Of a stretch of DNA of 64,000 nucleotides, positions 19,479 to 29,675 are shown in pieces. Where the stretch lies: contig NZ_CP102850.1 in NCBI RefSeq assembly GCF_024734075.1, positions 4,836,001 to 4,900,000 of the forward strand, read 5' to 3'. Origin of the DNA: Gordonia mangrovi. Lineage in GTDB: Bacteria; Actinomycetota; Actinomycetes; Mycobacteriales; Mycobacteriaceae. Both the position numbers and the translations under genes were made by a program. Under the pieces are notes generated by a model. The model was given only the letters and a program-made list of their open reading frames with translations. It was not told the DNA's origin and searched no databases. Within the stretch, counting starts at the first letter, position 1; each line of letters starts with the position of its first letter.

Positions 19479-20938
19479 CAGTGACCGATCCGACCGCAAC
19501 CGATACCGGAACACCGACGAAGCCTGCTCCGCTGACCCAAGAGGAGACCATCGCGTCGCTCGGCAACTACGGCTACGGCTGGGCCGATTCGGACGTCGCC
19601 GGCGCCAGCGCGCAGCGCGGTCTGTCCGATGCGGTCGTCGCCGACATCTCCGGCAAGAAGAACGAGCCGGAGTGGATGCTCGAGCAGCGGCTCAAGGCGC
19701 TGCGGATCTTCGATCGCAAGCCGATGCCGCATTGGGGTGGCGACCTCGACGGGATCGACTTCGACAACATCAAGTACTTCGTCCGATCCACCGAGAAGCA
19801 GGCGGCGAGCTGGGACGACCTGCCCGAGGACATCAAGAACACCTACGACAGGCTGGGCATCCCGGAGGCGGAGAAGCAGCGCCTGGTCGCCGGTGTCGCC
19901 GCGCAGTACGAGTCCGAGGTGGTCTATCACCAGATCCGCGAGGACCTGGAGGAGCAGGGCGTCATCTTCATGGACACCGACACCGGACTGCGTGAGCATC
20001 CGGAGATCTTCCAGGAGTACTTCGGCTCGGTCATCCCGGCCGGGGACAACAAGTTCTCCGCGCTGAACACCGCGGTGTGGTCGGGCGGCTCGTTCATCTA
20101 CGTGCCGCCGGGCGTGCACGTCGACATCCCGCTGCAGGCCTACTTCCGCATCAACACCGAGAACATGGGTCAGTTCGAGCGGACCCTCATCATCGTCGAC
20201 GAGGGTGCTTACGTGCACTACGTCGAGGGCTGCACTGCGCCGATCTACAAGACCGACTCGCTGCACTCGGCGGTCGTCGAGATCGTGGTGAAGAAGGGCG
20301 GCCGCTGCCGCTACACTACCATCCAGAACTGGTCGAACAACGTCTACAACCTGGTCACCAAGCGCGCCAAGGCCGAGGCCGGCGCCACCATGGAGTGGAT
20401 CGACGGCAACATCGGCTCGAAGGTCACCATGAAGTACCCGGCTGTGTGGCTGACCGGTGAGCACGCCAAGGGCGAGGTGCTCTCGGTCGCGTTCGCCGGC
20501 GAGGGACAGCACCAGGACACCGGTTCGAAGATGGTGCACCTGGCGCCGAACACGTCGAGCAACATCGTGTCCAAGTCCGTGGCACGCGGCGGCGGGCGTG
20601 CGTCCTACCGTGGCCTGATCAAGGTCAACAACGGTGCGCACGGCAGTCGCTCCACGGTGAAATGCGATGCGCTGCTGGTCGACACCATCTCGCGTAGCGA
20701 CACCTACCCGTACGTCGACATCCGCGAGGACGACGTGACGATGGGACACGAGGCGACCGTCTCCAAGGTCAGCGACGATCAGTTGTTCTATCTGATGAGC
20801 CGCGGCCTCACCGAGGACGAGGCGATGGCCATGGTGGTGCGCGGCTTCGTGGAGCCCATCGCCAAGGAACTCCCGATGGAGTACGCACTCGAACTCAACC
20901 GCCTGATCGAACTGCAGATGGAAGGAGCCGTCGGCTGA
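19475..20938 (+). CDS. sufB: Fe-S cluster assembly scaffold SufB
   Basis: SufB is the scaffold of the SufBC2D complex on which Fe-S clusters are built. At 487 residues it is a complete uninterrupted SufB: motifs such as [40 protein letters not shown] and [12 protein letters not shown] run through without a break. The Cys in EGCTAP is a candidate sulfur or cluster site. M. tuberculosis SufB carries an intein, and none is present here. The start ATG overlaps the sufR stop (ATGA) and the stop overlaps sufD by one base (TGATG). Confidence 0.97.
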   Translation: MTVTDPTATDTGTPTKPAPLTQEETIASLGNYGYGWADSDVAGASAQRGLSDAVVADISGKKNEPEWMLEQRLKALRIFDRKPMPHWGGDLDGIDFDNIKYFVRSTEKQAASWDDLPEDIKNTYDRLGIPEAEKQRLVAGVAAQYESEVVYHQIREDLEEQGVIFMDTDTGLREHPEIFQEYFGSVIPAGDNKFSALNTAVWSGGSFIYVPPGVHVDIPLQAYFRINTENMGQFERTLIIVDEGAYVHYVEGCTAPIYKTDSLHSAVVEIVVKKGGRCRYTTIQNWSNNVYNLVTKRAKAEAGATMEWIDGNIGSKVTMKYPAVWLTGEHAKGEVLSVAFAGEGQHQDTGSKMVHLAPNTSSNIVSKSVARGGGRASYRGLIKVNNGAHGSRSTVKCDALLVDTISRSDTYPYVDIREDDVTMGHEATVSKVSDDQLFYLMSRGLTEDEAMAMVVRGFVEPIAKELPMEYALELNRLIELQMEGAVG

Positions 20939-22155
20939 TGGCCGATCCGACTATTCCGACGACCGGCAGCCCGGCAACCAACAGCACTGCCGGCACCCCG
21001 GGCCTCACCGCAACGGCGGTCAACAAGGGTGAGATGTTCACCTCGTTCGACGTCGACGCGTTCGAGGTCCCCAGCCCGCGCGAGGAGGTGTGGCGGTTCA
21101 CCCCGTTCCGTCGCCTGCGTGGCCTGCACGACGGCAAGGCCACCCGCACGGCCGAGGCCGAGATCTCGGTCGAGGGCGCCGGTGACGGGGTCGCGGTCGA
21201 AACCGTCGGGCGCGACGATTCGCGGCTGGGTGACGGCGGCGTTCCCTTCGACCGCATCGCCGCCCAGGCGTACACGTCGTTCACCCAGGCGACCGTGGTC
21301 ACGGTCGGCAAAGAGGTCGATCACACCGACCCGATCACCCTGACCGTCACCGGTCCCGGGGTCGACGAGGTCGCGTTCGGTCACATTCAGATCCGGCTCG
21401 AACCGTTCGCCCGCGCCGTCGTGGTGCTCGACCAGAAGGGCAGCGGCACGTACGCGGAGAACGTTGAGTTCGTCGTGGGCGACCAGGCCTCGCTGACCGT
21501 GGTCAACGTGCACGACTGGGCCGATGACGCAGTCCATGTGGCCGCTCATCACGTGCGTGCCGGCCGCGACTCGGTGATCCGTCACTTCGCGTTCAGCTTC
21601 GGCGGCAACCTGGTTCGCCTGTCTCCGGTGGTGCACTACGACGCGCCGGGCGGCGACGTCGAGTTGTGGGGCCTGTACTTCGCCGACGCCGGACAGCACC
21701 TCGAGCAGCGACTCCTCGTCGACCACAGCCAGCCGCACTGCCGGTCCAATGTGGTCTACAAGGGCGCACTGCAGGGCGACACTACCGGTGACCGGACCCG
21801 CGAGGCCCACACCGTGTGGATCGGTGACGTGTTGATCCGCCCGGAAGCCGAGGGCACCGACACCTTCGAGCTCAACCGCAACCTGGTGCTGACCGACAAT
21901 GCCCGCGCCGATTCGGTGCCGAACCTCGAGATCGAGACCGGCGAGATCGTCGGCGCCGGACACGCCAGCGCCACCGGCCGCTTCGACGACGAGCAGCTGT
22001 TCTATCTGCAGGCCCGCGGCATCCCGGAGGACCAGGCGCGGCGCTTGGTGATCCGGGGCTTCTTCCGCGAGGTCATCGCCAAGATCGGCGTCCCGGATCT
22101 GCGCGAACGCCTCGAAGCCGCCATCGAGCACGAACTCCAGATCTCCGGCGCCTGA
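20938..22155 (+). CDS. sufD: Fe-S cluster assembly protein SufD
   Basis: SufD is the SufB paralogue in the SufBC2D complex and is needed for iron entry. The 405-residue protein has the beta-helix core with LWGLYFADAGQHLEQRLLVD and HCRSNVVYKGALQG (about residues 240-280), and a C-terminal helical region ending REVIAKIGVPDLRERL. The His and Cys in this core match conserved SufD positions. The first 30 residues are a low-complexity Thr/Pro/Asn linker. ATG overlaps the sufB stop by one base. A 113-base gap holding a palindromic element separates it from sufC. Confidence 0.96.
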   Translation: MADPTIPTTGSPATNSTAGTPGLTATAVNKGEMFTSFDVDAFEVPSPREEVWRFTPFRRLRGLHDGKATRTAEAEISVEGAGDGVAVETVGRDDSRLGDGGVPFDRIAAQAYTSFTQATVVTVGKEVDHTDPITLTVTGPGVDEVAFGHIQIRLEPFARAVVVLDQKGSGTYAENVEFVVGDQASLTVVNVHDWADDAVHVAAHHVRAGRDSVIRHFAFSFGGNLVRLSPVVHYDAPGGDVELWGLYFADAGQHLEQRLLVDHSQPHCRSNVVYKGALQGDTTGDRTREAHTVWIGDVLIRPEAEGTDTFELNRNLVLTDNARADSVPNLEIETGEIVGAGHASATGRFDDEQLFYLQARGIPEDQARRLVIRGFFREVIAKIGVPDLRERLEAAIEHELQISGA

Positions 22156-22199
22156 CTTTTTCCGGTGATAGCAATGCCGACCCGGCCGACGCCACACCC

Positions 22200-22245
22200 G
22201 CTGATCGAGTAGTCCGAGGCGCCAGCCGAGGACGTATCGAGATCA
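22200..22245. repeat. Palindromic intergenic element inside the suf operon
   Basis: The gap between sufD and sufC holds an element with outer arms TGATC (22202-22206) and GATCA (22241-22245). Inside are two copies of CCGAGG (22214-22219 and 22226-22231) 12 bases apart around a CGCCAG centre. It resembles short dispersed intergenic repeats that I associate with Gordonia-like genomes. That is recollection, as no second copy lies in this window. It could act as an RNA hairpin that tunes sufC expression. Confidence 0.45.
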
Positions 22246-22268
22246 CACAGCCCGAAACAAGGAATCAC

Positions 22269-24345
<2,077 letters not shown>

Positions 24346-24346
<1 letters not shown>

Positions 24347-24801
24347 TGCGGATGGAGCAGATGTACCAGGAAGTGATCCTGGACCACTACAAGCATCCGC
24401 ATGGCCGCGGTCTGCGTGAACCGTTCGGCGCCGAAGTGCACCACGTCAATCCGACGTGTGGCGACGAGGTCACGCTGCGCGTCTCGGTCTCGGCGGACGG
24501 TTCGACGGTCGAGGACATCTCATACGACGGTCAGGGTTGTTCGATCTCGCAGGCCTCCACCTCGGTGCTCTACGACCAGCTCGTCGGGCAGCCGGTGACC
24601 GAGGCGTTGGCCACCGTGGAGTCGTTCAACACGATGATGACCTCGCGCGGCGCGGACGAGGGTGATGAAGAACTGATCGGCGACGGCATCGCATTCGCCG
24701 GCGTCAGCAAGTACCCGGCGCGCGTGAAATGTGCGCTGCTGGGATGGATGGCCTTCAAGGACGCGTTGTCACAGACGGTCGACGCAAAGGAGTCAGCATG
24801 A
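24346..24801 (+). CDS. sufU: SufU, zinc-dependent sulfur acceptor for SufS
   Basis: SufU accepts persulfide sulfur from SufS; in Gram-positive bacteria it is a zinc-bound sulfurtransferase rather than a scaffold. The 151-residue protein has the three conserved Cys and the Asp ligand: NPTCGD (C38, D40), GQGCSIS (C65) and RVKCALL (C129). The SufU-type insertion between C65 and C129 is present, which distinguishes it from IscU. ATG 24346 overlaps the sufS stop; ATG 24352 would drop two residues. Its stop overlaps the sufT ATG (ATGA). Confidence 0.95.
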
Positions 24802-25154
24802 GTGAGGAAACCACCACACCCGAGGCACCGAACACGTCGCTGCCTCAACTCGAGGACGTCGAAGAGGCGATGCGCGACGTCGTCGACCCGGAATTGGGCA
24901 TCAACGTCGTCGACCTCGGTCTGGTCTACGGCATCGAGGTCACCGACGAGGCGGTCGCCAAGATCGACATGACCCTGACCTCGGCTGCCTGCCCGTTGAC
25001 CGACGTCATCGAGGACCAATCGCGCGGCGCGCTGGTCACCAGCGGATTGTGCACCGATCTCGAGATCAACTGGGTGTGGATCCCACCGTGGGGCCCGGAC
25101 AAGATCACCGACGACGGCCGCGAGCAGCTGCGGGCGCTCGGGTTCACCGTCTAG
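24798..25154 (+). CDS. sufT: SufT, DUF59 Fe-S maturation protein
   Basis: SufT (DUF59/MIP18 family) helps mature Fe-S proteins, especially when demand is high. The 118-residue protein has the family core VVDPELGINVVDLGLVYGIE (about residues 27-46) and TLTSAACPLTDVIEDQ with the conserved Cys (about 67). It ends with the WVWIPPWGPDKITDDGREQL motif. The start overlaps the sufU stop and has AAAGGAG upstream. It is the last gene of the suf operon, equivalent to Rv1466. Confidence 0.95.
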   Translation: MSEETTTPEAPNTSLPQLEDVEEAMRDVVDPELGINVVDLGLVYGIEVTDEAVAKIDMTLTSAACPLTDVIEDQSRGALVTSGLCTDLEINWVWIPPWGPDKITDDGREQLRALGFTV

Positions 25155-25201
25155 GTTGGGCTCGGCTACCGCATACTCTCGAACGGTGTAGAACTGCACA
25201 C

Positions 25202-25660
25202 GTGGGCGATCCGTCGGACGAGCGTGCGACATCCGACGGGCGGTTTCGGCGCGTGCGGCGTTGGCAGCCGCCCGTCTACGAGTCGCGCGTGGAGAAGATG
25301 ATTCGGGAGGCCACCGAGCGCGGCGAGTTCGACAACGTGCCCGGCATGGGAAAGCCGTTGGACCTCAGTGACGCCGATGACCCCGACTGGTGGGTCAAAC
25401 GCAAGATTCGTGACGAGAACCTGGACTCCTCGGCACTGCTTCCGATGCCGCTGCAACTCCGGAAAGAGGCGCAGGGCTTTCCGGACTCGCTGGGCAACAT
25501 CGCCGACGAGGCCGCAGTGCGCCAGATCCTGGGCGATTTCAATCGTCGTGTGCGCGAGGCCCACCTGGGCAGTCGGGCCGGATTGCCGACGCTGATCACC
25601 GTGCACACGGTCGACGTGGACGACATGGTGCTGCAGTGGCGGGAGCTGCGCCGGCGCTGA
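25202..25660 (+). CDS. DUF1992 protein
   Basis: This 152-residue protein belongs to the DUF1992 (DnaJ-homologue subfamily C28) family, whose function is unknown. The conserved core is YESRVEKMIREATERGEFDN followed by GMGKPLDLSD, then WWVKRKIRDENLD. The C-terminal half is predicted helical with IADEAAVRQILGDFNRRVREA. The start is taken as GTG 25202, with TAGAAC 7 bases upstream as a weak -10 box; the open frame back to 25049 lies inside sufT. It follows sufT by 47 bases and may be partly cotranscribed with suf. No signal peptide or membrane segment. Confidence 0.78.
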   Translation: MGDPSDERATSDGRFRRVRRWQPPVYESRVEKMIREATERGEFDNVPGMGKPLDLSDADDPDWWVKRKIRDENLDSSALLPMPLQLRKEAQGFPDSLGNIADEAAVRQILGDFNRRVREAHLGSRAGLPTLITVHTVDVDDMVLQWRELRRR

Positions 25661-25738
25661 CATCGTCTCGGTCGCCGGCCGACGACGTTGCTAGGCTGGT
25701 GGCGTACGGACCAACGCGAGTTTCGAAAGAGGTGCGCG

Positions 25739-25900
25739 ATGACCGTGAACGATCCGATCCCGTCGGCCGATGACGCCGATCTCATCGAACAGTCGATCGA
25801 TGTCGATGCCGGTGACGACGAATACCCGGCCACCAGCCATGACAGCGTGAGTGACGAGGACGAAGCCATTGCGCCGGTGAGTCCGGACCAGCGGCACTGA
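25739..25900 (+). CDS. Small acidic protein, 53 aa
   Basis: I do not recognise this protein. The 53 residues are very acidic (about 15 Asp/Glu and one Arg) and predicted disordered, with no cysteine or hydrophobic segment. ATG 25739 is preceded by GAAAGAGGTG, a good ribosome binding site, and a TAGGCT box lies about 43 bases upstream at 25692-25697. The signals suggest a real expressed gene. It stands alone between the DUF1992 gene and the convergent lycopene cyclase gene. Confidence 0.5.
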   Translation: MTVNDPIPSADDADLIEQSIDVDAGDDEYPATSHDSVSDEDEAIAPVSPDQRH

Positions 25901-25961
25901 CATCCCGCGTCGATCGGGCGAGCCGCGTCGATCCGGCAACCTCCACCGGGCTCCACCCGGG

Positions 25962-27080
25962 TTAGGCGTCGGGCTGCGGAACGCCCAGACATCCGCGGGC
26001 GACCGCCGTGCGCATGGACATGTCGAGTCCGGCGAATACCCGGGCCATTGCCTCCAGTGTCGCGGCCAGGTCGCCGCGATCGCTGAGATAGCCGCGCTGG
26101 GCGGACAACGGCATCGCGAAGAAGGCGTCGAAGAACCGCAGGGTCTGGTCCGCATCGAGCTTGAGCAGCACGCCGAGACCGCGCAGCCGGAGGCGATACA
26201 CGGCCCGGGCGGCCCGCGGCCACAGCGCGGACGCGGGATCGGTGCCGGCGGAGATCGCGGCGACGACCTCATCGGCGCCGCGCAGTGCCGCCGCGACACT
26301 GTATCCGGTGGTGGGATGCAGGAAACCGCCCGCAGCCCCGTACCGGAACGGGTGCTGACGCCAGGGTCGCGCGGAGGCCGCCAGCAGCGGGAACGACACC
26401 CGTTCGGTTCGCCGCACGTCGGCGGGGAGACCGCCGAGCCGATCGCACAGCCGACGCTCGAGCACGTCGAGCGGCAGCGCGGGCCGGCCGGCGAGGCATG
26501 TCTCTTCGAGCAGAAACTCGTTGTCGCCGAGAGGGATCGCATACAGGAACGACGGCAGCAGTGCCCGGTCGCCGCCGGAGGTACGCCAATCCATCAGCAG
26601 AGCGGCACCGCCATCGAGGTGGCGCCGGGCCGTGGCCTCGTCGACGACGATGCCGAAAGCAGTCTGGCGGGGAGCGTGGCGCGCTGCCGTTCCGCGACAG
26701 TCAACCACCACATCGGCGGCGACGGTGGTGCCGTCGGTCAGGTGGACGAGTCCGCCGTCGACCTCCCCGACACGCCCGCCGACGACGTGTCCGTCCTCGA
26801 GCGTGAGGGATCGTTGCAGGGCCACGGTGTCGAACACGCTGTAGCCGCGTGCGAGTTCGGTTGCCGTGTGGCCGATCACCCCGACCGTGTCCACCTGGGC
26901 CGCCAGCGCGGTCTGCGCCACCCAGTCGGGCAGTTCATCGGACCAGCAGGCGTACGTCGCCCGCCACGGCCGGGTCGGGTGCGCCTCCACGACGGTGACG
27001 TCGAACCCGGCGACCAGGAGGCGATGGGCGAGACCGCGGCCGGCCGGGCCCGCTCCGAGCACCGCGACGTGGGGTGTCAC
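25962..27080 (-). CDS. crtL: Lycopene cyclase, CrtL type
   Basis: Lycopene beta-cyclase closes the ionone rings of carotenoids such as beta-carotene. The 372-residue flavoprotein has the N-terminal dinucleotide motif HVAVLGAGPAGRGLAHRLL (about residues 4-22), the RATYACWSDELP segment, the catalytic-region FLLEETCLAG (about 207), and HPTTGYSVAAALRGAD (about 258). FFDAFFAMPL near the C-terminus is also typical. The start ATG 27080 has no strong ribosome binding site. No other carotenoid genes are in the window, so the pathway must be encoded elsewhere. The SDR gene upstream ends 15 bases away on the same strand and may be cotranscribed. Confidence 0.88.
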   Translation of the reverse strand: MTPHVAVLGAGPAGRGLAHRLLVAGFDVTVVEAHPTRPWRATYACWSDELPDWVAQTALAAQVDTVGVIGHTATELARGYSVFDTVALQRSLTLEDGHVVGGRVGEVDGGLVHLTDGTTVAADVVVDCRGTAARHAPRQTAFGIVVDEATARRHLDGGAALLMDWRTSGGDRALLPSFLYAIPLGDNEFLLEETCLAGRPALPLDVLERRLCDRLGGLPADVRRTERVSFPLLAASARPWRQHPFRYGAAGGFLHPTTGYSVAAALRGADEVVAAISAGTDPASALWPRAARAVYRLRLRGLGVLLKLDADQTLRFFDAFFAMPLSAQRGYLSDRGDLAATLEAMARVFAGLDMSMRTAVARGCLGVPQPDA

Positions 27081-27095
27081 GCGGGTGTCACGCCC

Positions 27096-27896
27096 TCACG
27101 CGCCGCCGGTGGCCATCATGCCGCCGTCGACACGGATGGTCTCCCCGGTGATCCAGGAGGACTCCTCACCGGCGAGGAAGGCGACCGCACGCGCGACGTC
27201 GTCGGGTTCGCCGATGCGCCCCATCGGGTAGCCGGCGGCGATCTGCGCCTCGTTGTCACCGGCGATGAGGCCGGACGCGAATTTCGTCCGCACCACCGAC
27301 GGGGCGATCGCATTCACCCGGATCCGGGGCCCCAATTCCCAGGCGAGTTCTTCGGTCATCCGGATCAATGCGGCCTTCGACGCGCCGTAGGCGGCGATGG
27401 CTCCGGTGGACCGCAGTCCGGCAACCGAGGAGATGTTGACGATGGAACCGCCGTGTTCGCGCATCCCGGCGCGGTAGGCCTCCTGGATGAAGCCGAGGGT
27501 GCCCGCGACGTTGACATCGAAGATCTTGCGGACCGCGCTCAGGTCGGCGTCCATCAGCGGGCCCATGATGGGGTTGATGCCGGTGTTGTTCACCAGAATG
27601 TCGATTCCGCCGAGTTCGACGGCGGCGGCGACCGCCTCGGCGCGGTGAGATTCGTCACCGGCATTTCCGGGCGACACCACGACGGTCGCACCGTCCACGG
27701 CGGCGCGGATCTCGTCGGCCGCGGCCGACAGGGGTTCGGGTTTGCGCGCAGTGATCACCACCGATGCGCCGCGTCGTGCCAGTTCGGTGGCGATGGCCAG
27801 GCCGATACCGCGGCTGGCGCCGGTCACGACGGCCGACTTCCCGGTCAGATCACTGGTGGGGTTGTTGAGGGTGGAGGTGCGTTGCGGTTCGCTCAC
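27096..27896 (-). CDS. Short-chain dehydrogenase/reductase
   Basis: This 266-residue classical SDR has the cofactor motif VVTGASRGIGLA (about residues 23-34), NNTG (about 107), and the catalytic Ser in VNISSVAGL with Tyr-x3-Lys in YGASKAAL (about 169). ITGETIRVDGGMMATGG is a typical C-terminus. It resembles FabG-like 3-oxoacyl reductases, but the substrate cannot be read from sequence. The GTG start at 27896 has TACGGT six bases upstream, predicting a leaderless mRNA. It is divergent from the ABC-F gene and followed by crtL. Confidence 0.87.
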   Translation of the reverse strand: MSEPQRTSTLNNPTSDLTGKSAVVTGASRGIGLAIATELARRGASVVITARKPEPLSAAADEIRAAVDGATVVVSPGNAGDESHRAEAVAAAVELGGIDILVNNTGINPIMGPLMDADLSAVRKIFDVNVAGTLGFIQEAYRAGMREHGGSIVNISSVAGLRSTGAIAAYGASKAALIRMTEELAWELGPRIRVNAIAPSVVRTKFASGLIAGDNEAQIAAGYPMGRIGEPDDVARAVAFLAGEESSWITGETIRVDGGMMATGGA

Positions 27897-27902
27897 GCCC
27901 CC

Positions 27903-27908
27903 ACCGTA
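27903..27908 (-). promoter_or_regulatory. -10 box, leaderless SDR gene
   Basis: TACGGT on the minus strand (27908-27903) ends 6 bases before GTG 27896. No ribosome binding site is seen, fitting a leaderless transcript. Confidence 0.45.
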
Positions 27909-27966
27909 TCCGGCCTATCGATCGTTCGGGCAGAGTCGGCCGGATAGGTCTGAGCCGCCCCGCAGG

Positions 27967-27972
27967 TAGACT
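27967..27972 (+). promoter_or_regulatory. -10 box, leaderless ABC-F gene
   Basis: TAGACT ends 8 bases before GTG 27981, predicting a leaderless mRNA. With the SDR box 60 bases away it makes a compact divergent promoter pair. Confidence 0.5.
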
Positions 27973-27980
27973 GGTTCGCC

Positions 27981-29609
27981 GTGATCACCGCGACTGACCT
28001 GGAAGTTCGAGCGGGCGCGCGGACCCTGTTGGCGGCGCCCGGCGATGCGCTGCGCATTCAGCCCGGAGACCGGATCGGTCTGGTCGGCCGCAACGGTGCC
28101 GGCAAGACGACGACGCTGCGCATCCTGGCCGGCGAAACCGAACCGTACGCGGGCAGCATCATGCGCAGCGGCGAGCTCGGCTACCTACCGCAGGACCCGA
28201 AGGAGGGCGACCTCGACGTCCTCGCCAAGGACCGGGTGCTCTCGGCTCGCGGGCTCGACGCGATCCTGCGGCAGATGGAGAAGCAGCAGGCGTTGATGGC
28301 CGAGGCCGCCGACGATCGCGTCCGCGACAAGGCCGTCCGCAAATACGGGCAACTCGAGGAGCGCTTCGCCGCACTCGGCGGTTACGTGGCCGAGTCGGAT
28401 GCAGCGCGCATCTGCCACAGCCTGGGCTTGCCGGACCGCGTCCTGGGCCAGCCCCTGCGGACCCTCTCCGGCGGGCAGCGCCGGCGCATCGAACTGGCGC
28501 GGATTCTGTTCGCCGCCTCCGATGACGCCGGCAAGTCCGACACCACACTGTTGCTGGACGAGCCGACCAACCACCTCGACGCCGATTCGATCACTTGGCT
28601 GCGCGGTTTCCTGCAGAACCACGACGGCGGACTCGTCGTGATCAGCCACGACGTCGACCTGCTGGCCGATGTGGTGAATCGGGTGTGGTTCCTCGACGCC
28701 GTGCGCGGTGAGGCCGACATCTACAACATGGGGTGGAAGCGCTACCTCGACGCCCGGGCGACCGACGAACAGCGTCGCAAACGCGAACGTGCCAACGCGG
28801 AGAAGAAGGCGGGCGCGTTGCGTGCGCAGGCCGCAAAGCTCGGCGCCAAGGCGACCAAGGCGACGGCTGCGCAGAACATGCTCAAACGCGCCGACCGCAT
28901 GCTCGACGCGCTCGACGAGGAGCGCGTGTCCGACCGCACCGCACGCATCCGGTTCCCGGAGCCGGCGACCTGCGGCAAAACCCCGCTGATGGCCAGCGGT
29001 CTGACGAAAACCTATGGGTCGCTGGAGATCTTCACCGGCGTCGACCTGGCCATCGACAAGGGCAGCCGGGTGGTGGTGCTCGGCCTCAACGGTGCGGGCA
29101 AGACCACCCTGCTCAAGCTGCTGGCCGGTGTGGAGAAGGCCGACATCGGGACGATCGAACCCGGCTATGGCCTGAAGATGGGGTACTTCGCGCAGGAGCA
29201 CGACACCATCGACGACATGGCCACGGTGTGGGAGAACATCCGCCACGCCGCCCCCGACGCGGGTGAGCAGGACCTACGCGGACTGTTGGGTGCCTTCATG
29301 TTCAGCGGCGCGCAACTCGACCAGCCGGCCGGCACGTTGTCCGGCGGCGAGAAGACACGACTGACCCTGGCCGGGTTGGTCTCCTCGTCGGCCAACGTCC
29401 TGCTGCTCGACGAACCGACCAACAACCTGGACCCGATCTCGCGTGAACAGGTGCTCGATGCGCTGCGCAGCTACACCGGTGCGGTGGTGCTGGTGACCCA
29501 CGACCCCGGCGCCGCGGCCGCACTGGACCCGCAGCGCGTGATCCTGCTCCCGGACGGCACCGAGGATCACTGGTCCGACGAGTACCAGGAACTCATCGAA
29601 CTCGCCTGA
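27981..29609 (+). CDS. ABC-F family ATPase
   Basis: ABC-F proteins are soluble twin-ATPase proteins that act on ribosomes, as translation factors or antibiotic-protection proteins. The 542-residue protein has two cassettes: Walker A GLVGRNGAGKTTTLR (about residue 35) with signature LSGGQRRRIELARIL, and Walker A VLGLNGAGKTTLLK (about 367) with LSGGEKTRLTLAGL. The charged linker between them (about residues 255-320, rich in Lys/Arg/Ala) and the absence of membrane segments are characteristic. It corresponds to Rv1473. Whether it protects against drugs or is a housekeeping factor cannot be told from sequence. GTG 27981 has a -10 box 8 bases upstream. Confidence 0.92.
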   Translation: MITATDLEVRAGARTLLAAPGDALRIQPGDRIGLVGRNGAGKTTTLRILAGETEPYAGSIMRSGELGYLPQDPKEGDLDVLAKDRVLSARGLDAILRQMEKQQALMAEAADDRVRDKAVRKYGQLEERFAALGGYVAESDAARICHSLGLPDRVLGQPLRTLSGGQRRRIELARILFAASDDAGKSDTTLLLDEPTNHLDADSITWLRGFLQNHDGGLVVISHDVDLLADVVNRVWFLDAVRGEADIYNMGWKRYLDARATDEQRRKRERANAEKKAGALRAQAAKLGAKATKATAAQNMLKRADRMLDALDEERVSDRTARIRFPEPATCGKTPLMASGLTKTYGSLEIFTGVDLAIDKGSRVVVLGLNGAGKTTLLKLLAGVEKADIGTIEPGYGLKMGYFAQEHDTIDDMATVWENIRHAAPDAGEQDLRGLLGAFMFSGAQLDQPAGTLSGGEKTRLTLAGLVSSSANVLLLDEPTNNLDPISREQVLDALRSYTGAVVLVTHDPGAAAALDPQRVILLPDGTEDHWSDEYQELIELA

Positions 29610-29620
29610 CCCACGCGATC

Positions 29621-29662
29621 TCGTAGTACGAACCGGCGGATTCCGCGCGGTTCGTACTACGA
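29621..29662. terminator. Long palindrome between convergent genes, copy 1
   Basis: Perfect 15-bp arms TCGTAGTACGAACCG (29621-29635) and its complement (29648-29662) enclose a 12-base centre that is itself nearly palindromic. It lies between the ABC-F stop and the convergent acyl-CoA synthetase stop. A related, longer palindrome is at 60374-60422 in the same kind of position. A bidirectional terminator is the simplest reading. Confidence 0.65.
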
Positions 29663-29675
29663 AATGGCGGGCGGG

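Noticed and set aside
27981-29609. Dedicated antibiotic-resistance determinant (macrolide ABC protein)
   Set aside because: ABC-F sequence alone does not separate ribosome-protection proteins from housekeeping factors, and the locus is conserved in mycobacteria.
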